Part shown: positions 58,007 to 64,000 of the stretch, piece by piece
Layout: every line of letters starts with the position of its first letter
How positions within the stretch are numbered: the stretch's first letter is position 1
Assembly (NCBI GenBank): GCA_964035575.1
Contig: OZ037845.1
Location: 558,001-622,000, forward strand
Source of the DNA: Rhynchopus sp. YZ270_cl-10
Lineage: Eukaryota; Euglenozoa; Diplonemea; Diplonemida; Diplonemidae
DNA length: 64,000 nt
Direction: 5' to 3'
The notes under the pieces: generated by a model
Told to the model about the DNA's origin: nothing
Databases searched by the model: none
The model's input: only the letters and a program-made list of their open reading frames with translations
Position numbers and translations under genes: made by a program

Positions 58007-58639
58007 CAAAAACGAGGAAATGGTACACCTGATAACCCCATTTGCGTACTTGTTGCGTACTTGGTGAAAGTACGGGGATTTTTTTTTTTTTTGATTTGTG
58101 GGTATTTTTATCCACGGTGCGCTGGTCAGAGGATACCTGGTAAGGGTAGAAAAGGGCCGGTTTGAATCCTATATTAGAGGTTAACATCTAAAAACGGCTG
58201 CGTGGAGATCATACGAAACAAAAGCGAGGTGACCACAGAGTTGTCAATATATCAAAAAAAGAAGTAGAGGTGAAATACAAAGCCCTCTCGTGAACAATGT
58301 ACCTTGGTACAATGACCGGCTGTACCGGGGGATACCCAACCATGCAGTACGACATCCATTTCGTGGTTTACATCTGATATGTGCTACTCCCGCTTCCACT
58401 CATCAGCCAGATGGGGATCATTGCAAAAACAGGAACGCGAATCCTGTGTGATGTAGGGTCTGGTTGGGGAAAAAAAATGAGGGTGAGGGTGGATACCTTT
58501 TTTATTCCTGGTCTGCCCTCCTGGGCTGTGTGTTTTTTTTTTTTGTGTTTTGTTTTTGCAAGGTTTTCTGGGTTTCGTTCACAATTCCCCCAACCCCCTC
58601 CCACAATACTCCTACGCAGGATTCTTGTTTCTCTCCTAC
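58007..58639. repeat. Upstream strip and segment S1, unit 9
   Basis: This is the upstream region of A gene copy 9. S1 begins at 58096 and ends at CTCCTAC before the membrane-protein fragment at 58640. It is of the common form, with no gene. Confidence 0.8.
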
Positions 58640-59069
58640 ACATCCCATCACGACTCGTGTCGTAGATGAAGTCCACCATGCCGTCCGTTGTGTCTTTGTA
58701 CTGCTCGTAGACACCAGGCATGCTGAAGACCTCCATCGACTTTGCGTTGTCGTCAATCCACCACCATCTGTCCCCGGCAAAGTCTTCTTCTGTTTCACGG
58801 GCGGCCTTTTCTTTTCCTATCTTTGCAACAAGTCTGTCATTGATGAAATTCACACCGGGAAGTGTTTACGGCGGGCTTGGCGACGGTCGTTGGGACAGGG
58901 AACCATCTATGTCCTGCATTCGTAGCTGCTCGTAGTATCTCTTGTACGGGCCCTGCAACGACTGAAACAAGAGCGACAGCGTTAGAAGAAACACCGCCAC
59001 TCCGATAATTTTCCTGATGCTCACATGCTTCGCTGTGCGGGACACTCCTTTCCTCATGGTTTGGGTCAC
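58640..59069 (-). pseudogene. Fragment of a type II membrane-protein gene (copy 5 of 5)
   Basis: ATG at 59069, TAA at 58866-58868, truncation at 58640. It is identical in translation to the other four. The TAA is present in all five copies, so it predates the amplification of the array. Confidence 0.53.
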
Positions 59070-59579
59070 TTAGCCGAAATGGCCAAGTTCTTGGTTTTGG
59101 GCAAACCCCGCCCAAGCCCCCAACCCCAACCCCAAAAAAGGGATCTTTGAAATCCGGGTGAAATCGGGTGAAATTGGGCTCAGGTGGGCACAGGTGGGCT
59201 CTGGGGGGGCTATTGTGGGCTGGTCGCGGGACACCACATCATATTCTGTGAAAATTCACTGAAATTTTGTTCATTTTTCCGTGTCCCCACCACAAGCCGG
59301 GATTGGCTCGGAAATGCAATAAAACTACCTATTGGGCGGAAAAAAACAACAGGAAACTTGCGCACTTTTTTTTGCCGTTCTTTTTCGAAAATTTTCAAAC
59401 GCCCCAGAGTTAGGGTCGGGCCGAGTCGGCCGACTTTCTGATTTTCCGAACAGTCGTCCCGACTATAAATATTTTTTCGCTATATTTTCCCTTCCGTCTG
59501 ACTGTTCTTCCCGCTTCCGCTTCCCTGATTCCATCCCCTTTGTCCTTTATGGTACTCGTCCCCTGTTTTTCTTTCTTCT
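59070..59579. repeat. Segment W, 3' flank of B gene copy 10
   Basis: Same content as the other W segments. No gene. Confidence 0.7.
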
Positions 59580-62500
59580 TCAGCTTTTTCTTTTTCTTTT
59601 TCTTTTTCTCTTTTTCTTCCTCGTCTTCATCCGCCTTTTTTGCAGTACTACGGTAAGTGCAGACACATTTCCAAAAGAATGGGCGTTACTTTCTTTTTCA
59701 TGAAGATAAGCGAAAACCCTGCTTGCCAGGTACATAAACACTGAATGCAGCTTGTCCAGCCTCACCTCACATTTTGCAAGACGGCTGGTTAGGCAGTTGG
59801 TCATCTAACTGTGTTTACAGATTCTCCTGAGGAATGGCACCCATCTTGTCGTCCTTGTTCTGGTCGGTGGCAACGGTGTGATCCACGTGCGGTTGGGAAT
59901 ATGTGGGACTCGAGACAGCAATGCAGGCCACACAGGACGCGAAGCCAACACGCTTTCAGTTGATGTCTTGGGGTCATGATGTGCGTTGACCTGCGCTTCT
60001 GCTGCTTGTGTCTGCGCATTGTTCAGCCAAAATTGTGCGAAGAAGTGGTAGTAATCCTCAAAATTTCCTGCGTGCACTACACCTATAACGCGATCCTTCA
60101 GATTGTCATCCTGCTTGCACAAAGTGACCCAGTCTTCCGGAAAGGTCGCAGTGGTGTGCCACAAGAACACATCAGTTTTGTCTGATGATTTTTCGACCTC
60201 TTCCCACATCTTCCCCATGGGGGCACCCTTCTCGTTCTCGCTGTGCTTTACCTGCAGCACCTCATTCACATCTTTGTCTAGTCGCAAAAAGATATCTCCG
60301 TAAGGTGCCTTCTCTGCGTTCTGGAATGCAGAGTCTGTGAACGGGGCACACTCATGGTGCGAGTTCTTCGGTGAAGATTTGCTCTGCATATTGTTATGAA
60401 CATTTTGTTTTGAACCACGGGTCTGAGTCTGACGCACTGCAAAACGGGGCGTGAGGGGGGTGTTCGTGAACTCGTGACGGCTAGGCTCATTCATCCACTG
60501 TACACCTTTGTGCAGGAGCACCATGCTCGTTGGTCCGGTGTCGTGCAGCTTAGAGAGGAGACACCTATACCACAGCACGAACGACTCGAAGGAAGCGCCG
60601 TCCTGCTTCTCCGCGAAGGTGTACCCCTTGAGCAGGCTTCCCGTCATCGAGGAGTTGACAATAGCCCAGATGAGTGAAAGCCTGAGATATAAATTTTCCC
60701 CCTCCTTTTGAATATCCATGAGGCCCTTGGATAGGTGTGCTGCGAGGTCGGTGTCTTGCTTCAGAGGCACCTTCAGCAGCGCATATCTGAGCAGCATCGT
60801 TTGATCCTCCACGCTGGCAACAATCCCGTTATACCGAATCTTAACTTGTTCACACAGAATGCTGAGCAGCTCAGGTTCGTCCTTCTCAGGGTGCTCTTTG
60901 GCGACGTTACAGAGTATCTCAACCGCGCGTCCATAACCTTTCACGATATCGAACAAATTTGTAGACCTACCCTTTGGCATGGTCTCGGGTTCTTTTGTGA
61001 GAAATGGGAGTTGCAAGTAGTGTGGGACCACGCTCGATCCCGTCAATGCATCCACCGCCGTCTTCTTTGCAGTCAGAGTGCATACGCTAAACAGGAAGAA
61101 CGGAGATCCCATTTGACAGGACAGCATCACCTCTCGCAGGAAACTACGTATCCTACCGTTGCTCTCTGGGTCTGATACTAGCTCATTGTCCGACAAGTTG
61201 TGCACTCCGTCGATCATCAGCAGGCACACCACGTTAGTCGGGTACTGCTCTTCCTTTCCGAGATATTTGCACAGACGTTCTACAAGCTCGTCGAGAGTGA
61301 AGTCAGCTCTGTGGGCTTCGCTCCACACCAGGAAGCCTTTGAGCTTGTCAGTCGTATGACCCAGCAGATGGAAACAAATCCGATCGACCACAGCAGACAC
61401 AGACGGCCTTTCGTGTCTCTTCTGGTACGAGGTCCCATTCTCGAAGGACACGTTGAAGGTGAATACCGTCTTGCCCTCCGTTTTATGCGCCAACACCTCT
61501 GGCACCCTCGTGAGAGCACGAGACTTGCCCATGCCCAGACCTGCGCAGATGATTGCCTGTTCCATAGACTGCTTATCTCTTACTTTGGCATCAAATGCGG
61601 CATAGTTCCTCTCGAAGACGTCACACAACCCGATGTCGAGATCACCACCATTTTGGTATGTCCACGTCATGCCAGAAGTCTTCGCCAATGCGTGTGGCTG
61701 CTGCAGACGTTCAGCCATTCCCTGTGTGTTAATAACCTCCTCCAGGGTGATTGCTTGCTTGCCTTGTTCGACCCGAATGTACCTGAGGTCCTCGCCAATA
61801 GTCGCCAGCTCTTTGCCAATAGTCGCCAGCTCCTTGCCAATAGTCACCAGGCGCTCGCAAACTCCCTGTTTGCGGGAGGGGAAAGAATGTGCAAAACTAC
61901 AAACAATAACATCAAAAACACAGTTTACACCACACTGTACATCTCCACTGCCGACTTTGCAACCCCAACACAACATGTTGCGAATGGGTCATGCTAGAAA
62001 ATAAAATACAAATGGTGTAAAAAGCAAGTAGACCACTCGTCATGCCTCCAAAAGTCCGAGGTTCCCAACGCCACACAGACAGCACAACCACATGTAATGA
62101 CCCACCTACTCAAAGGTTAAGTGAATAAAAACTACAAAAATAAGGGTCATACCTCCTTCTCCGTCTCGAGCTTGGGGATTCTGGCGCGTACATCGGCCTC
62201 GCTTGGTGGGACAACCACAAAATACTTCGCAGCAGCACCCAAGGCATCGCGAGTAAACGTTTTATCCTGAACACAACGGATCAAGAGATCAACGTGATCA
62301 CTGAGCATCTCCTCCTTTGTGTACAACTCCTTCTTCTCTGTCCGCAGCTCCTCCTCCTCTGTCTCCAGCTTCCTCACAACGTCTTCCTTTTCTGCAACAG
62401 AGTCTTTTAGACCAGCCATGGAAGAAGCAGCCTGTTGTTCATTCAAGGGCAGGGGTACACTTCCGTCATCCACACCAGGAGACATACTTGAAGAGAAAGG

Positions 62501-62817
62501 GGTTTGGGGAACAGAACAAAACAAAACGAATAAAAACAGGGGAAAACAAACGTTGCGGGGCAAGTGTTTGGGTATACGGGCGGGGGTTGGGTTTTGTGTG
62601 AAGGGGAAGGGGAAGGGGAAGAAAAGAGTCTGCACAGTGATGTGGTGTGTGAAATAGGTGAGGTGGCGTGACGTGAACAATGTGACTAACGTGGCTTTCG
62701 TGCAGTTGTTCTTTGTTCTTCGAAAAGAATGTGTGAGCTCTATCATGTCGGAGGTGCACCTTCCTCACGCTGTGGTGCTTACCTTAAGAGGGGCCGCTGT
62801 GCTGCGAACACAGTCAT
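59580..62817 (-). CDS. CR-type NTPase + REase-fold protein, copy 10 (type B, array edge)
   Basis: Proposed exons are 62817-62783, 62486-62153, 61993-61929, 61896-59991, 59952-59819 and 59784-59580, 892 residues. The N-half is of the copy 2/8 kind (TIGKE heptads, CDVFER, DKLKGFLVW). From TAKKTAVDALTG and PKGRSTN it switches to the common form, then to the B-type middle and tail, so a crossover lies between about 61073 and 61340. A G-to-A change at 61989 makes TGA in the frame of the long uninterrupted reading frame; in the spliced model it is only Gly to Asp. That favours the spliced reading. A private M-to-T change follows Walker A (SRALTRVPEV). It is the first copy transcribed from the array edge. 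Confidence 0.72.
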
Positions 62818-63488
62818 CAAAAACGAGGAAATGGTACACCTGATAACCCCATTTGCGTACTTGTTGCGTACTTGGTGAAAGTACGGGGATTTTTTTTTTT
62901 TTTTTTTGATTTGTGGGTATTTTTATCCACGGTGCGCTGGTCAGAGGATACCTGGTAAGGGTAGAAAAGGGCCGGTTTGAATCCTATATTAGAGGTTAAC
63001 ATCTAAAAACGGCTGCGTGGAGATCATACGAAACAAAAGCGAGGTGACAACAGAGTTATCAATATATCAAAAAAAGAAGTAGAGGTGAAATACAAAGCCC
63101 TCTCGTGAACAATGTACCTTGGTACAATGACCGGCTGTACCGGGGGATACCCAACCATGCAGTACGACATCCATTTCGTGGTTTACATCTGATATGTGCT
63201 ACTCCCGCTTCCACTCATCAGCCAGATGAACGGGGATCATTGCAAAAACAGGGACGCGAATCCTGTGTGATGCAGGGTCTGGTTGGGGAAAAAATGGGGG
63301 TGAGGGTGGGTACCTTTTTTTATTCCTGGTCTGCCCTCCTGGGCTGTGTGTGTGTTTTTTTTTTTTTTTTTTGTGTTTTGTTTTTGCAAGGTTTTCTGGG
63401 TTTCGTTCACAATTCCCCCAACCCCCTCCCACAATACTCCTACACAGGATTCTTTTTTCTCTCCTACGTATTGAGTTTTGGGGAATTT
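62818..63488. repeat. Upstream strip and segment S1, last unit
   Basis: The T run next to the strip is longer here than in other units. S1 starts at 62911, passes CTCCTAC at 63467 and continues for 21 bp as in block D (GTATTGAG...GGAATTT), then switches to unrelated sequence at 63489. This is the right-hand end of array homology. Confidence 0.8.
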
Positions 63489-64000
63489 CATACAATGCAA
63501 CGAGGCCGGGTACGCCTGAAAATACTCATGTCTGGAAAATATATCTGAGGCGTGCCTGAGGCGTCACTGAGGCGTGCCTGAGGCGTACTCGGGATTAGTT
63601 ACGTTTAAGTACGCCTCAGGCACGCCTGAGTATATATCAACGCATACTTGCGTTTCAGGCGCCTGGTGTGTATTTCCCCCCCGCAAAAAGGGCCTCTGAT
63701 GCATTTCCGGAGCGATCTGAAAAAATTCCGGGGTCGGACAATTTTTTTAGCAAAAAATGCGTGGCTTTAAGTTTGTACCAAAAATCAGGGGAAAATGAAA
63801 GTATACCCGGTTTCATATTTCTGCTAATATATAAAATTATTACGCACAGGTCATCACGTTTCTAAGTCATGCCATGTATTTCCTCCGCCCCCTGAAATGT
63901 GCTGAAATCAACTTTCGGTGTCCTGCTGAGAAAATTGCGGGGTCGCAAGATATTTTTAGTGGAAAAATATTATGGTTACTGCTTACAGTAAACTGCCTCC
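63489..64000. other. Segment Z, non-array DNA at the right edge
   Basis: No homology to any other part of the window was seen. It begins with a cluster of GAGGCGTGCCT motifs that form an inverted repeat (63567-63589 and 63608-63630), followed by two diverged direct repeats of about 95 bp near 63667-63760 and 63873-63968. The open frames are short, and no gene is supported. Confidence 0.7.
63567..63630. repeat. Inverted repeat with 23-nt arms
   Basis: The arm 63567-63589 (CTGAGGCGTGCCTGAGGCG plus TACT) pairs with 63608-63630 at 22 of 23 positions across an 18-nt loop. An extra GAGGCGTGCCT half-unit lies just to the left (63547 on). It sits 80 bp outside the end of array homology. Confidence 0.85.

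Larger units (their letters stand above)
1..63488. repeat. Ten-copy tandem array of CR-type NTPase/nuclease genes
   Basis: Ten gene copies lie head to tail on the minus strand. Their NTPase exons start near 457, 5256, 15871, 20670, 27825, 32624, 39755, 44577, 55192 and 59991. Start-to-start distances are 4799, 10615, 4799, 7155, 4799, 7131, 4822, 10615 and 4799 bp. The repeating unit from copy 3 on is an A gene plus a B gene, with periods of 11954, 11930 and 15437 bp. The longer period contains the extra segments U and a second D block. Homology with the array stops at 63488, inside what would be block D; the left edge lies outside the window. Confidence 0.95.

Noticed and set aside
1-64000. 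Retrotransposon origin of the array (RHS genes are retrotransposon insertion hot spots)
   Set aside because: No reverse transcriptase, integrase, gag or LTR was found on either strand. Only short non-coding repeats are present.

Overview
The window looks like nuclear DNA of a microbial eukaryote (a protist or early-branching fungus; I cannot place it more closely). There are no bacterial-style operons or ribosome binding sites. The long reading frames on the minus strand mostly open at non-ATG codons inside what read as spliceosomal introns, with GT...AG boundaries and pyrimidine-rich acceptors. The intergenic DNA is rich in homopolymers and short repeats.

The window holds one thing many times over: a tandem array of ten copies of one gene family, all on the minus strand. 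Each copy has a central P-loop NTPase (Walker A AGLGMGKS, Walker B VCLLMIDG, an NGT strand before the B site) followed by a C-terminal PD-(D/E)xK-like nuclease region (GDIFLRL ... QVKHS). This architecture matches the Crinkler-RHS-type (CR) family, which includes the trypanosomatid RHS proteins and the nuclease-bearing Crinklers. I propose a six-exon model for every copy: a 35-nt first coding exon, a coiled-coil exon, a 65-nt exon, the NTPase-nuclease exon and two short 3' exons. The introns are about 293, 159, 32, 38 and 34-35 nt. The model is in frame end to end in eight of ten copies; the other two (copies 2 and 8) share a 1-nt insertion.

Copies fall into two C-terminal types. Type A (copies 3, 5, 7, 9) ends in a 25-nt last exon beside an AT-rich block called F here. 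Type B (1, 2, 4, 6, 8, 10) has a longer, lysine-rich tail. From copy 3 onward A and B alternate, giving a dimeric higher-order repeat of 11.9 or 15.4 kb; copies 1 and 2 are both B. Left to right on the plus strand, each A gene (and B copy 1) is followed by a short spacer: segment S1, a fragment of a membrane-protein gene, then segment W. Each B gene except copies 1 and 10 is followed by a long spacer: either S1-(220 bp)-E-D-F, about 4.1 kb, or U-S1-D-E-D-F, about 7.5 kb. Copy 10 is followed by S1 and then a new sequence, Z, at 63489-64000, which looks like the edge of the array.

The copies are mosaics of one another. A 10.6-kb stretch recurs 39,321 bp away with no difference that I could find. 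The encoded coiled coils differ by whole 21-bp heptads. The only non-CR coding trace is the membrane-protein fragment, repeated five times. No rRNA, tRNA, CRISPR array or reverse transcriptase was found.
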